In this document: positions 1 to 13,392 of the stretch, one piece after another
Position numbering within the stretch: the first letter of the stretch is position 1
Layout: every line of letters begins with the position of its first letter
Assembly (NCBI RefSeq): GCF_029227915.1
Contig: NC_079888.1
Coordinates: 10,835,001-10,895,000, forward strand
Direction: 5' to 3'
Source of the DNA: Hydractinia symbiolongicarpus
Lineage: Eukaryota; Cnidaria; Hydrozoa; Anthoathecata; Hydractiniidae
Length of the DNA stretch: 60,000 nt
Position numbers and translations under genes: made by a program
Notes under the pieces: generated by a model
The model's database searches: none
The model's input: only the letters and a program-made list of their open reading frames with translations
Told to the model about the DNA's origin: nothing

Positions 1-93
1 CGGGGTTAACTCAACTTTTCTGAAACATCAAGTTATTTTTGAATCCTATGTGTCTAGACAAATAAATGTGTTACCTTTTTGATGACTGTTAAC

Positions 94-1671
94 CTTTGGC
101 CGTTTGTTTTAATGCATTTAATAGCAACTTCCTTTCCCGTCTCCGTATCGATTCCCAAATAGACCTAAAAATATAATCACTCGTGTTAAACATTAAAAAT
201 CGGAGCGTCTGAATTTGCGATATTTCAAGTACGTATGTGAGATATTTACCTGACCAAAAGCTCCGCAACCCAACAATTTCCCTAGCTCCCATACTTTTGG
301 TTTGTTTCGATTTGAATTTTGCTTTTTCTGAAATAAAAGTTTCAACATATAACACTGAGTTTGGCTCTTTTTCACGCATGCCATAAAATAAACAATAAAA
401 CTTATTACCTTTCTTGCATTTTGAAATATTTGAACTGTATCCATCGCTCCGCGGGCAAGAGCAAGGTCTTCAGCTACTCTTCCACCCTGGTAATATAATA
501 TATTATAATTAAATTTTGCAATGTGACGGTTTATCTCATTAATTTCTCGTTAAAGATATAGTCAGCAAATTGTTGATGGATTTATTAAATTTATTTTAAC
601 CGCAATAATGCCTATTGATAGCCGCAAGTGAAATTTCTGTCATGCATCGCGTTAAGTTCAAAGGAAAATGTAAGTTTTACCTTTGTTTTTAAATCTATAT
701 TGGCGCCATAATTGATCAGCAGTTGTAACACGTGGTTGTGGCCATGTTTTGTGCAAAGATGGAGGGCTGTGTAGTGATCCTAAAAGTTTTTGAGAAGGTT
801 TAATTTAAAATACAAAGCTGTTGTTCCCTTTAAGATAAACAACGATCAGTCGGTCCATCTATCTTTAAAATAAAAGGGCAACATGCACGATCTGTTACAG
901 CGAGTGGGAGAATGTTAATTTATGGAGTCTAGGGCGAGTTGTCAAACAAATTACGAAGATGCAATTACTCACTCTATCTTTTAAATTGATGTCGCAATTG
1001 CTGTCATTCAACAAGGCGTGAGTGATTTCCGGCTTCCCATATATTGCTGCCCAATGAAGGGGTGTGTAGCCACACTAAAAAAATAAAGCAAGAAAAGCTA
1101 AAAGTTATACATAATACGGATTAGTGTCGGGAATATTCTTGTCGGAATTTGTGTAAAAGTGATAACATTGAGCATGATCGCACTAGGAAGACTTCAATTA
1201 ACCTCCACACCGCAGTTTATTACTTTCACAGTTCCCACATAGTGTCATTATTTACTACTCGTTAAAATGATTGGTGGTAACAAGTTACCATGACGATAAT
1301 AAACAACTGCAATGCCGCCCCTACATGAAAATAAAGATGTTACGTCACGGTAATGCGAAATCCAGGAAATTGATGGGAATAGGGTTTTTGAACTTCTCTT
1401 CGTCGGTGTTTTGAACTTCTCTTCGTCGATTTGACCTGTATGACCCTGTGAGAGACCAGTGAGAGGTTATCATTGACATAGGTGACCTGATGGTTTCATG
1501 AAAATTGAACTGTGGGAAACGATTTCTTGCCGGTCAGAAAGACGAAAAAATAGTTGCTATATCACATACCTCATCTGTACAGTTTACTTCAACAGAGTGT
1601 TGTAACAACTCTTTCACTAGATCCAAATCATTCTCTTTCACTGCATCCAATAAAGAACGGTTGAGCGACAT
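94..1671 (-). CDS. Ankyrin-repeat MAP3K-like protein kinase, 5' part (6 exons)
   Basis: Spliced host gene, seen as exons 1570-1671, 973-1074, 681-779, 409-486, 250-327 and 94-164, each with AG/GT borders and compatible phases (102, 102, 99, 78, 78 and 71 nt). Exon 1 starts with ATG at 1671 and reads [20 protein letters not shown], a capping ankyrin helix. Exons 2 and 3 each encode one ankyrin repeat ([36 protein letters not shown]), one repeat per exon. Exon 5 ends in [11 protein letters not shown] and exon 6 continues [19 protein letters not shown], that is, the GxGxxG loop plus the VAIK lysine of a protein kinase; the wording is closest to MEKK/STE-type kinases (inference). The rest of the kinase domain lies beyond the left edge. 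The ankyrins probably serve as a protein-docking platform. The reading frame is intact in the visible part. Confidence 0.85.
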
Positions 1672-1712
1672 TTTTTAAGTATTCTCTTTCTTTTTTCTTT
1701 ACAATTTCTAAG

Positions 1713-4205
<2,493 letters not shown>

Positions 4206-4530
4206 TTAAGACTAGTCGATCACCCGTAGAAAATCCACGGGGTCGCCCGTCCTTTGTAAATCATATTTCATGTATCCGTAACACGACGTTTTTTTTGCGG
4301 AATGACAGACAGACGACGGCTATTATTATAGAGATTAGCCCGTGGAAAAATCCACGGGTTCGCCCGTCCTTTATATTTACCCGTCGCAACAAAGTGGACA
4401 AAAATATATCGCATTTGGTATTGGAGCGCATTTTAAAAATTTCGTGTTTCCGTTACGGGACACGGCTTTCGCGGACACACAGACAGACAGACGGCGGCTA
4501 TTATTAAAGAGAAGACTAGTCGGGGTTCTC
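4206..4530 (+). repeat. Cluster of three partial MITE copies (CCCGTGG hairpin family)
   Basis: Three partial copies begin near 4212, 4332 and 4512 with GACTAGTCG or ATAGAGATTAGCCCGTGG. The second contains the diagnostic stem CCCGTGGA-AAAA-TCCACGGG followed by TCGCCCGTCCTTT, and then a GACAGACAGACGGCGGCTAT block. The same family occurs at 5227-5366, in inverse orientation at 7646-7776, and as a fragment at 18972-19006. All are non-coding. Confidence 0.75.
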
Positions 4531-5226
4531 CCGTCCTTTATTTATCGCATTTCCTGTGTCAACAGATTATTTTAAACATGACAAGAGAAATGGAGTAGAC
4601 AAGAAGCGTAATTATAACATTCGTCTCCGCGATGTTGATCAAGGCAGTTTAACATCATTGATTTTTTATACTTTGTTGGGATGATAAGAGAAATTTTCTG
4701 TCAAAAGGAACGAAAAACTTCACTTCGTTAACTTTGTTTACGTGCCACACAATCATTACGTGATAAGGATGTCGTTCCTATGCCGTATAGTGGGATTGGC
4801 ATTGACGCGTTTGCTGGCCAGCGTGAGGTAAAGTAAAATGTCACTTAAGTTTCATACGTGTTTTTTTATTGTAATATTTTCTTTCCTCATTTTTCAAAAT
4901 ATTTTATAATTTCTCACGTGTTTGCGTAAGTCGGGTCTTTTTTTATGAAAATTAATTTTACCGACTTCATTGGGATCGGTTAAACGTCATATCTGCAAAA
5001 AAATTACTGATGTTTTATTAAATTTACTTTCAAGGTAAGAAAACCATTGCAACGACGTCATTGCGTCAGAAATGACGTCATGCCGCTGTATGAATATTTC
5101 CTTCAAATCTGGTCTCTATTTTGTACCCAGTACCCATTAGCAAACTCTAAGGAAAAAAACTTTATGTAACAAATACAAAATTTTAAAACACTTTCATATC
5201 AATGTCAGCACTCAAAATTCTAAGAC

Positions 5227-5366
5227 ACTAGTCGTTAGCCCGTGGAAAAATCCACGGGCTTGCCCGTCCTTTTTACACCGCATTGCGTGCGTCTCGCTAC
5301 TCGCGCAGCTAATCTACCATTTTGCGTGACAGACAGACAGACGTATACGGGTATTTTAATATAGAT
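5227..5366 (+). repeat. MITE copy, CCCGTGG hairpin family
   Basis: Starts ACTAGTCGTTAGCCCGTGG, with a perfect 10-bp stem AGCCCGTGGA / TCCACGGGCT around an AAAA loop. It then runs TGCCCGTCC, followed by GACAGACAGACGTATACGGG and TTTAATATAGAT at the other end. About 140 bp and non-autonomous. Confidence 0.8.
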
Positions 5367-6819
5367 AAATAAATTAGTGCAAAAAAATGAGTTTTAGTAT
5401 TTGCATTCAAGCTGCTTGTTTTTCTTTTTAAAAGTAAGTTAGAATTTGGATATGTTGTGCGAAAAACACAATCAGGCTTGAAGTATGCTTACATTATGCT
5501 TATTGGAAAAAAAATTGAAAACTTTAATATTAAATTATGGGGTAAAATGAAATGGTCCCACTTTTAACCTTTAAAACTATAGCGACAAAACTAAAAGGTA
5601 TAACTTAAGTCTTAGTACGTATAAGGAATTATTCTGTGCCCAATTAAAACATTCATAACACAGTAAATGCACGTAAGGAAGATTCACCAAGGATGCTTAA
5701 AAAATTCTCTATCTGAATATATGTATAAGCCTTATATTTATAAAAAAACATATACTGAAAATTGATCTCTCCTTAGGACTATTTGTTTCTCAACGGCCTT
5801 GCGCGTTCTGGTGTTTCTAGCGAAATATAGCCAGGGAAAAAGACTTTGCGAAGAAGCTTGTAAGTCATCAAGTAGCTCAAACTAGTAGGCGATGCGAAAA
5901 TTAGCTACCACAAAAAACCGTTAATCGATCTTTATCCCAGTCGATTTTTTAATATGCTGTTATGTATACATGTTTGTTTTCTATGTCCAAACCTCCTTTT
6001 AAAAAAATAGGTAGGAAATGGTCACTAATTAGTGCCCTTGTCACTGGTCTCTGTGCAGCCATATCAAGTTAAAATCTCGATAAGAAACACTCATCTCAAT
6101 GAACACGAGGAAATACAACACAACCCCAATACGTACTTTTCTTACTCGAAGTAAAACACAAGAAAATCCCGAATCTCAAAACTTTACCGTTTGTCCCAAA
6201 TAGAACCACTTTGATGTGACGTCAACTTTTCTATTTTCAATAAAAAAAACTACCCTGCCAATCTAACTTATGCCTCTTGCCGCGTCGAGGTAACGTGCTG
6301 CTACGGAATACCCGAAATATTTACAAAAAAATAGCAAAAATGCGATATATTTCACTGAAATAGCCGCCAAAAGGGCTTTACATCAGTATTAGATTGTTCG
6401 CTTCGATTTTATTTATAAACTCGGGATTGCAATGCGGGCACAGTCCTCAAATTTCGCATTAATAACTACTTTGTGTTACCGATGCACAAAAAAGCGATCC
6501 TAGGAATATGTACTACAGGTATATTGTTGTGAATTCCATGGGTTTCCACGTGAGTGCATACCGCCGTGAACACTTAATAATGGCATACGGTATATCATTT
6601 AGCTTGGTGTAATTTATATACCGTTATATATTGCGACATTTATATATGTTTTTGACATTTTTAAATTTCCTTAATGACTACCGATGCTATCTCCTGAAGA
6701 TAAAGACATTCATCTAGCAAATCAGATATCCTGGGAAAATATTGTTAACAATAAACATACAAAGTAAATTAATATGTGGGATGTTGAAAAAAAATTTTGG
6801 CATGAAAAAATCAAGATAA

Positions 6820-7205
6820 CATTTCTTTTCTCAAAGTTTTGTTTATTTTCCGCGTTTTTTGTTGTGTTTTTCTTTTCTTTTCTCAGAATTTTCTTTTCTC
6901 TACATTTTGTTTGTATTCCTTTTTCTTTTTCAATGTTCTTTTCATATTCTGCATTATTCTCAGAGCCTCGTTTATATAGCTACCGCTTTTCTTTTCTTAG
7001 AGCTTTGTTTGCTTTCTGAGTTTCCTTTGAGGTGTTTTATTTACGTATTAGTCGTCTCTTTTATCTGAATTTTGTTCGTTTGCTCTTTCTTTTCCCAGAA
7101 TTTTCCTTTCGTATGCATTTTTTCTTTTTAGGGGAACTATTTGTGTACCGCGTTTCTTTTATCAGAGTTTTGTTTGTGTTTGGCGTTTCTTTTTCCTAGT
7201 CATAT
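6820..7205 (+). repeat. T-rich degenerate tandem repeat
   Basis: A motif close to TTTCTTTTCTCAGAATTTTG returns about every 50-70 bp for nearly 400 bp (for example around 6820, 6875, 6990, 7050, 7090, 7155). The open frames across it are only phenylalanine-rich readings of the repeat and are not genes. Confidence 0.6.
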
Positions 7206-7645
7206 TTCATAAATCTCCTTCTCAAGATATAAGGCTTGGTTTTTATTACTTTTTCTTAAATTCTAAGAAGGTGCTTAACTTTTTTTCACGAATTTATCGC
7301 ACTTGATTCTTGTGGCCAGGACTTTTTAGCCCCTGTTATCTGTATTACCGCCATCAAATTAATTAACATCAAATTGCTTCGAAAACAAAGTTGACAACAC
7401 TTAATTCGCTGATGGTTTGTTTGTAGAATGTTTTGTGTTTAAAGGTTTACATATCAATCTGCATCATGATATCTTTGCATCGAGAATTGTCCAGCTATTT
7501 TATATGGACAATAAATGATTGAATCAAATGGAGGTTTTAAAGTCGTTCTTAAAATTTCTATTGATTTTTAAAAGATCTGCCTAAATCTATCTTTTTGACA
7601 AAATCTCTATAAAGCAGACATCCATTTTTCCACAGGCTAACAACT

Positions 7646-7776
7646 AGTCTATATTATAATACCCGTATACGTCTGTCCGACACGCAAAATGGTACCGCAG
7701 TAGCGATACAAATGAAATGAGTTAAATAGAGGACGGGCAAAATCGTGAAATTTTCCACGGGTCACTGACTAGTATT
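7646..7776 (-). repeat. Complete-looking MITE copy, inverted
   Basis: Bounded by ACTAGTCTATATTATAATAC at the left and GTCACTGACTAGT at the right, so the ends carry inverted ACTAGT. Inside are GTATACGTCTGTC, GGACGGGC and TTTTCCACGGG in the orientation opposite to the copy at 5227. About 131 bp, giving the likely full length of the family. Confidence 0.75.
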
Positions 7777-7976
7777 TCATAAATCCCGTTAATAGTCTGA
7801 TCCAATTAAGTCTGCTTTGGCTTTCCAACATTTAAATTTCCATAATATATCTTCCTACTTGCGTTAATTATTTTATAGTTCTGTGTGCATAATGATAAAA
7901 GCCGTCATCAAAGGCGTCACTTTTCAAGCCGCATCGGCTTCTTGTTTTTGTTGTAGTTTTTTAACCTTTTCCCTCA

Positions 7977-8027
7977 GGCTCTCCTACGCCTATGATAGTG
8001 TCAGAATATCATAGGCGTAGAAGAGCC
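7977..8027. repeat. Long perfect-type hairpin
   Basis: Arms of 21 bp (left 7977-7997, right 8007-8027) with a 9-nt loop. Only one of 21 pairs is imperfect (C7983/A8021), and on the minus strand that pair would be a G-U wobble. It lies about 340 bp outside the left end of the first Polinton-like element. It may be a foldback element or a structured RNA; nothing shows transcription. Confidence 0.7.
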
Positions 8028-8367
8028 ATGGGCACGAGGTTGGTTGTATTTTTTTATATTCTTTATTTTTTCGAAAATTTTGAAAATCACACAAGTCATT
8101 CTGGTTTTCAGAGCTCTTTGTAATACTCTTAAAGCTCTTTCTAAATGCTTTAAGCCAGCTTTTTGAGATTTTTTTAAACAAAAATTGAAAATGTGACCAA
8201 ATTTACTCTTTACCACCTCTATTTTCATACTAATAAAAATTTTATAGTTTCTAAGAAATAAAAATAAGTTGTGCAGTTGATCCTCTAAAATCCTCTACGT
8301 TTTAACATTTTTCATTTTTGCGAAAAAACTCCTCTACAGTGCAAAATCTTCTTTAAAATCCTCCTTT

Positions 8368-8622
8368 AGAGATAGAGAAATGTATGTTCTACCACAGTCG
8401 CGCATACGCGCACGCGCACGTCACAGCAAGTCCCAACAAATCCGGTACCATGTGGTGTTAAGCTATGGAATTCAAGAGGTAAGTCCCTATCATACAGTGC
8501 TAAGTAGGGTGAAGTCCCTATAGAGTGATGACGTCATCAAATCATACAAAAATGAGTAAATTTCTAGCACATTATGCAGGGGTAATTCCTTAGTAATAAT
8601 CAACGCATGCGCAGTAAAGAGG
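8368..8622 (+). repeat. Left terminal inverted repeat of element 1
   Basis: About 255 bp, matched in reverse complement by 18117-18402. Shared blocks include TGTATGTTCTA, GCGCATACGCGCACGCGCAC, ATGACGTCATCAAA, CATACAAAAATGAGT and AACGCATGCGCAGTAAA. It carries a perfect TGACGTCA at 8529-8536 and a GCATGCGC block near its inner end. The polymerase start lies 67 bp further in, so the repeat probably contains its promoter. Confidence 0.9.
8529..8536. promoter_or_regulatory. CRE-type palindrome TGACGTCA in left TIR
   Basis: Perfect 8-bp palindrome matching the CREB/ATF site of animals. It is kept in the right repeat (18256-18263) and twice in the terminal region of element 2 (55667-55674, 55756-55763), about 120-210 bp upstream of the polymerase ATG. 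Function is inferred from conservation. Confidence 0.5.
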
Positions 8623-8688
8623 TGAATAACTGTTAGTCGAGCAGAATGAAATCCTCCGACAAAGTAAAAAACTCTATACAATAAAGAA

Positions 8689-11600
8689 ATGAACACACGC
8701 ACTGTGAAACAATTACGTGATATCGCGAAAAACAGTGGACTTACGGGGTATTACAAGCTACGTAAGGCCGAATTGATTTCTTTACTGGAGAATGTACCAC
8801 ATTACGCCTTACGGCCGCCTAAACAACCAGCTAAACCTATAGCACCGGATGATATGGACATTTTTGAGAGACAGGAGATGGCGAAGGCCTGTCCAACTAT
8901 CGGAGGTGAAATCAGGGAATGGCACAACTGGGTATTGCCCCCATCTGAGATGGACCTATTCGAGAAAAAGGAACTGTCGAAAAATCGTTCGGTTGTCGGG
9001 GATAGGATGAAAGGGTGGTATAATTGGCTTCTGGACGCTGTCCTATAAAAGAGGGAGTCAAGAGAACATATGCGACCTTCAAACGTAAGGTTATGGGGCT
9101 CTATAATAGTACAGCCAACACGAGACCTACGCTTCATTACGAGGTAGAGAAAGAGGCCGAGGAAGAATATCTCGAAGACATCCAAAATCTATATAATCAG
9201 CCAGGGCAAGACTATACGCCTCAAGAACATAAGCATGCGCTCCACAAGACATTTCGAAGTTTTCGCATTTCAGGTATAGGGGGTGCCGACGCCGACTGGT
9301 ATATAGGGATGGTTCGACCCAACGTGAAAACCTTGGTTGAGGGGCAGGTGGAAGATATGGATTCGGCAAAGATACAGCTGTCCCTCTGGATCATGTGGAA
9401 GAAGAAAACAAACTCGGAGGGGGCTAACGATGAGTATATTGAGGTGAAGAAGGTTTTCAATAGTATTATGGCCTCAGTCTTCCAGGGTAACGACGTGGAC
9501 GATGTGCTGGATAGGATATTTGCTCAAATCAAAACCAATGTGGAACATCCGGCATTACCCCAAAGTGGCTTTACGATTAGTCGAATCATACACCTTGATG
9601 CAGACTTCCATAAATTCCGTCTAACAAGGGGTTCATCGTATAACGAAGTACCCAAGTGGGCCTCTAAAAAGGCCGTCATTAACCCAGTGAATGAAGACGA
9701 GGAGTGTTTCAAGTGGAGTATCATAGCATCATTACATCATGAAGGAACTGGGAGGAACCCGAATCGAATATCCCAGATGAGACCCTACGCAGACCTATAC
9801 AATTGGGAGGGTATAGAGTTTCCTACAAGTACCAAGAGTATATACAAGTTTGAGGACATTAACAAGGACATTGCGGTAAACGTCCTATATATAACAGGGA
9901 AGAAGATCAACATCTTACGTCGATCGGTGCACAACGGACGTAAAAAGGTGGTGACTCTACTGCTTATCGCCGATGATAAAAAGACCCACTACACGGCCGT
10001 TAAGAGTCTTTCGCGACTCTTGGGCAGTGAGACATCAAAGAACACAAAATCGATGCATTTTTGCCTGAACAAGGCTTCAACACAGTTGAATCGAGAAACA
10101 ATCATTATAGATATTGCAAGGACCACGAGGCAGTTAAAATTACGATGCCAAACGAGTACGAGAAATGGTTATACTATAGGGATGGCCAACAACAATTCAA
10201 AGTACCCTTTGCCATATATGCGGACTTCGAGAGCCTGTTAATCCCGGTAGAAAATGCGAGGGAGACCAAGACGAAAAGGCTGAACAAGCATGTACCATCT
10301 GGATGGTGTACATACTCCAAATTTACCTATGGAAGTGTACCAGATCCCCTAACAGTGTACAGGGGCGAGGACTGTGTGACGAAGTTCCTTAGCCATCTGG
10401 AGGAGGAGGTGAAAAGACTCTACAATACCTACCCGCAGCAGCTCATGATGCCTCTAACAGAGGTCCTAAAAAGGGAACATGACGAGGCCGCCCACTGCCA
10501 CATCTTCCTAAAACCCTTCGATAACTGCGAGAATAACCGTAAAGTCAGGGACCATTGTCACTACACAGGACTGTATAGGGGCGCGGCGCATAACAGCTGT
10601 AACCTCAAATACAAGACACCCAGCCATATACCTGTCATATTCCATAATCTAAGCGGGTATGACGCGCACCTGTTTATCCGAGAACTAGGTTAAAAGTACG
10701 ACACCCAGGACATTGGGTGCATCGCCGAGAATACTAAAAAATATGTCAGCTTCAGTGTGAAATCAAGGTACCACTTGCAGGTATGGGGTATGGCGATGGT
10801 GAGACGTATAAGAAGATCGAGATCTGGTTCATTGATAGCTGTCGATTCATGCCCTCTAGTCTAGACAAACTGGCAAGCAACCTCGACGACAAACAGTTTA
10901 AAAATCTCCGCTGGTTTTTCAATGAGGATGACACGTTTCAACTCATGCGCAGAAAGGGTGTCTATCCGTATGAGTATATGGATGATTGACAACGATTTAA
11001 AGAGCCAGAGCTACCCCCTAAGGAGGCATTTTACAGCAAGCTAAACATGAATGGGATTAGTGATGAAGATTATCAATATGCAAAAAGGTGTGGAATTGCA
11101 TCACCCCAGAGGGTGTTAGTGTCACCATGGGAGACTACCACGATGTGTACCTAACCACGGACGTCCTGCTATTACCCGACGTTTTTAAAACGTTTCGGGA
11201 AGTCTGTTTGACAAACTACAAGATTGACCCTGCCCACTTTTACAGTTCACCTGGCTTGGCCTGGAAAGCAGCACTCAAATATACCGGAATCAGGTTAGAG
11301 CTCCTTACGGATCCCGACATGCTCCTGATGTTCGAGAAGGGTATCCGTGGAGGTATAACCCAAGCTCTACACCGGTATGCCAAGGCTAATAACAAGTACA
11401 TGGGAGACCAGTACGATCCAGAGGTTGAATCATCCTACCTCCAATATCTCTATAGCAACAACCTATACGGGTGGGTGATGCGTCAAGACCTGCCAACGGA
11501 CGGTTTCAAATGGGTATCGAACGTCGAAGCCTTCACCGAAAAGCGGATCGAGTAGCTCGATTACCCAGAGGGGTTGCACGATAGACATAAAGAGTTGCCG

Positions 11601-12619
11601 TTTCTACCGGAACGCACTATTATTCACAAGGTCGAGAAATTGGTACCAAATTTGGAGGACAAGCAAAAGTACGTGGTGCATATAAGAGCCCTTCACGAGA
11701 CTATAAAACATGGGTTTGAACTGAAATCCAGTTTAACCAGAAACCTTGGCTGAAGGGCTATATCGATTACAACACGAGGCTGAGAACGGCCGCCAAAAAC
11801 GAGTTCGAGAAAGATTTCTACAAGCTGATGAATTTGAGCGCGTTTGGCAAGACGATGTAGAACATTAGGAACCATCGCAACATCCAGCTGGTTACCAATG
11901 AGGACAAGTATATGAAGCTAGTCATGAAGCCAAATTTCAAGGGTGGAAGCCGATTCAGTAAGCACCTCTTAGGCGTTGAAACGGGCAAGACGGAGGTCAA
12001 GATGAACAAGCCCGAATACATTGGTCAGGCGATACTAGATATGTAAAAAATTGTGATGTATGAGTTTCACTGTGATTTCATGCAACCCAAATATGGTAGC
12101 AAAGTGCAGCTGTGTTATATGGATACCGACTCCTTCGTGTACCACATACGAACGAAGGACTTTTACAGGGATATCAAGGACGATGTTGAAGGTCGATTTG
12201 ATAAGAGTGCGTATAATCCAGATGATAAAAGACCTCTTCCTATAGGGCAAACCAAGTAGGTCGTAAGCGTCATGAAGGACGAATTAGCGGGGAAGGTTAT
12301 GACCGAGTTTATCACTCTGAGGGCCAAGCTATACGCTTCCAAGAGTCTAACGAAGGAGGGCGGTCATCGCAAAGCCAAGGGCGTGAAGAGATGTGTAACC
12401 AAAAAGTCAATCACTTTTGACGACTATAGGCGGTGTATGGAAGAGGGTGTTGACGTCTACAGAAGCCAAGTGCTAATTCAAAACAAGGGCCATCAAATCT
12501 ACACCCAAGAGGTAAACAAGTTAGCACTCAACAGGGCAGATGACAAACGGCTTGTACAGCCCGACCAGGTTACAACACTTGCTTGTGGCCATTACCGCCT
12601 GGTGTCTCCAAGGGAATAA
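8689..12619 (+). pseudogene. Family-B DNA polymerase of Polinton type (broken)
   Basis: Replicative polymerase of the element, over 1,200 codons. Order: SAP-like helix pair at the N-terminus (TVKQLRDIAKNSGLTGYYKL), a conserved middle region with RGSSY and ECFKWSIIA, a C2H2-like finger start (HFCLN), exonuclease motif YADFESLL, a zinc insert of endonuclease-VII type (RDHCHYTG...AAHNSCN), exonuclease motifs FHNLSGYDAHLF and GDYHDVYLTTD, polymerase motif A region SNNLYGWVM, motif [11 protein letters not shown], and motif C YMDTDS near 12120. In motif A the expected Asp before the Asn pair is not present (LYSNN where copy 2 has LDANN). In-frame stops sit at 10691, 10987, 11553, 11858, 12044 and 12257. 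Frame changes occur near 9045, 10060, 10760, 11080 and 11730. No functional product is possible. Confidence 0.92.
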
Positions 12620-13113
12620 GTGGAGGTGTGATTAATAATCGCTATAGTCCTACCGTATGCCCTGATCTCGTTTGGCTTTTTTCGATATCGCCGTACAATA
12701 AAGAGAATGTCTGATATTGCACGAGTATTCGACAATGCCTCTGCAGAATATGAACTGATAGAGAAACCCATCGACAGACGCCAAGCTTTGAAGAAGTCTC
12801 TACGTAAGGGCAAGGGGCATCTTCTACCCAAAAAATGCACAGAAGGGTTTGTCGACAAGGCCCCGGAAGAGGCCATCGACAAGGTCCATACCGAGTATGT
12901 GAGCTTCAAGAGAAGGGGGAAAAGACAGCCAAGGCGTTGACTACTCACGTGATTAGCCTGTATGCAAATTTGATTGGGAACTTTGTAGATATAGACAGCG
13001 TCGACGAATTACGTCGAGATATTGAAGAAGACCCTATAATCCGAGACTCTATGACAGATCTTGGTATTCTGGTGTACTGCACCATTGGGGGGTGCTTAGC
13101 TCTAAATAAATGA
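12620..13113 (+). pseudogene. Conserved two-TM-segment protein of the element (broken)
   Basis: Homologue of the ORF at 51044-51640. It follows the polymerase stop with no gap; the expected ATG reads GTG and a TGA follows three codons later (12629). A hydrophobic segment (IIAIVLPYALISFGFF) comes next, then a charged helical region with DRRQALKKSLRKGKGHLLPKK shared with copy 2, a one-base frame change near 12920, and a C-terminal part with ESMTDLG-like RDSMTDLGILVY. Function unknown; probably a membrane protein of the virus-like particle or replication complex. Its tail overlaps the next start (ATGA at 13110). Confidence 0.7.
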
Positions 13114-13384
13114 CCACAAGCAACGTAACGCCGAAAGAAAAGAAGATTTTGGATATGCTCTATCTTTTACCTTTGCCTATGCCATGGCAGGTAAGAGATT
13201 CTTGGATATAACAAGGCCATCTACAAGAATGGACACAAGCGATGTTCTGAAGATGGTAGCGTACTTCGCAGCGGGTAGGGTTAGTCATGAAATGGCTGTC
13301 TCCAAAGGATGGTTACCCGCGAGTATCGTGCCAAAGCCAAAACGAGCGTATAGTAAAATTTCTATTTGTCGTAGAGACAAATAG
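13110..13384 (+). pseudogene. Short conserved element protein, ASIVPKPK type (broken)
   Basis: Homologue of 50118-50369. Starts MTTSNVTPKEKKILDML at 13110, overlapping the previous stop. The frame changes near 13160, after which it reads AYAMAGKRFLDITRPSTRMDT and ends in KGWLPASIVPKPK plus a tail read through a hairpin to the stop at 13382. The tract STRMDTSDVLKMVAYFAAGR is nearly identical in the two copies (STRLDTSDVMKMIAYFTAGR), the strongest protein conservation between them outside the polymerase. Glycine-rich hydrophobic start, possibly membrane-inserted. Family not recognised. Confidence 0.65.
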
Positions 13385-13388
13385 AAAT
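13358..13388 (+). promoter_or_regulatory. Gene-boundary hairpin H1
   Basis: Perfect 13-bp stem ATTTCTATTTGTC / GACAAATAGAAAT with a 5-nt loop (GTAGA). It ends 4 nt before the ATG of the first HNH cassette at 13393 and overlaps the tail of the preceding ORF. Confidence 0.85.
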
Positions 13389-13392
13389 CAAC

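Noticed and set aside
6774-7068. Phe-rich ORFs that look like membrane proteins
   Set aside because: They arise from the T-rich degenerate repeat, in two frames at once.
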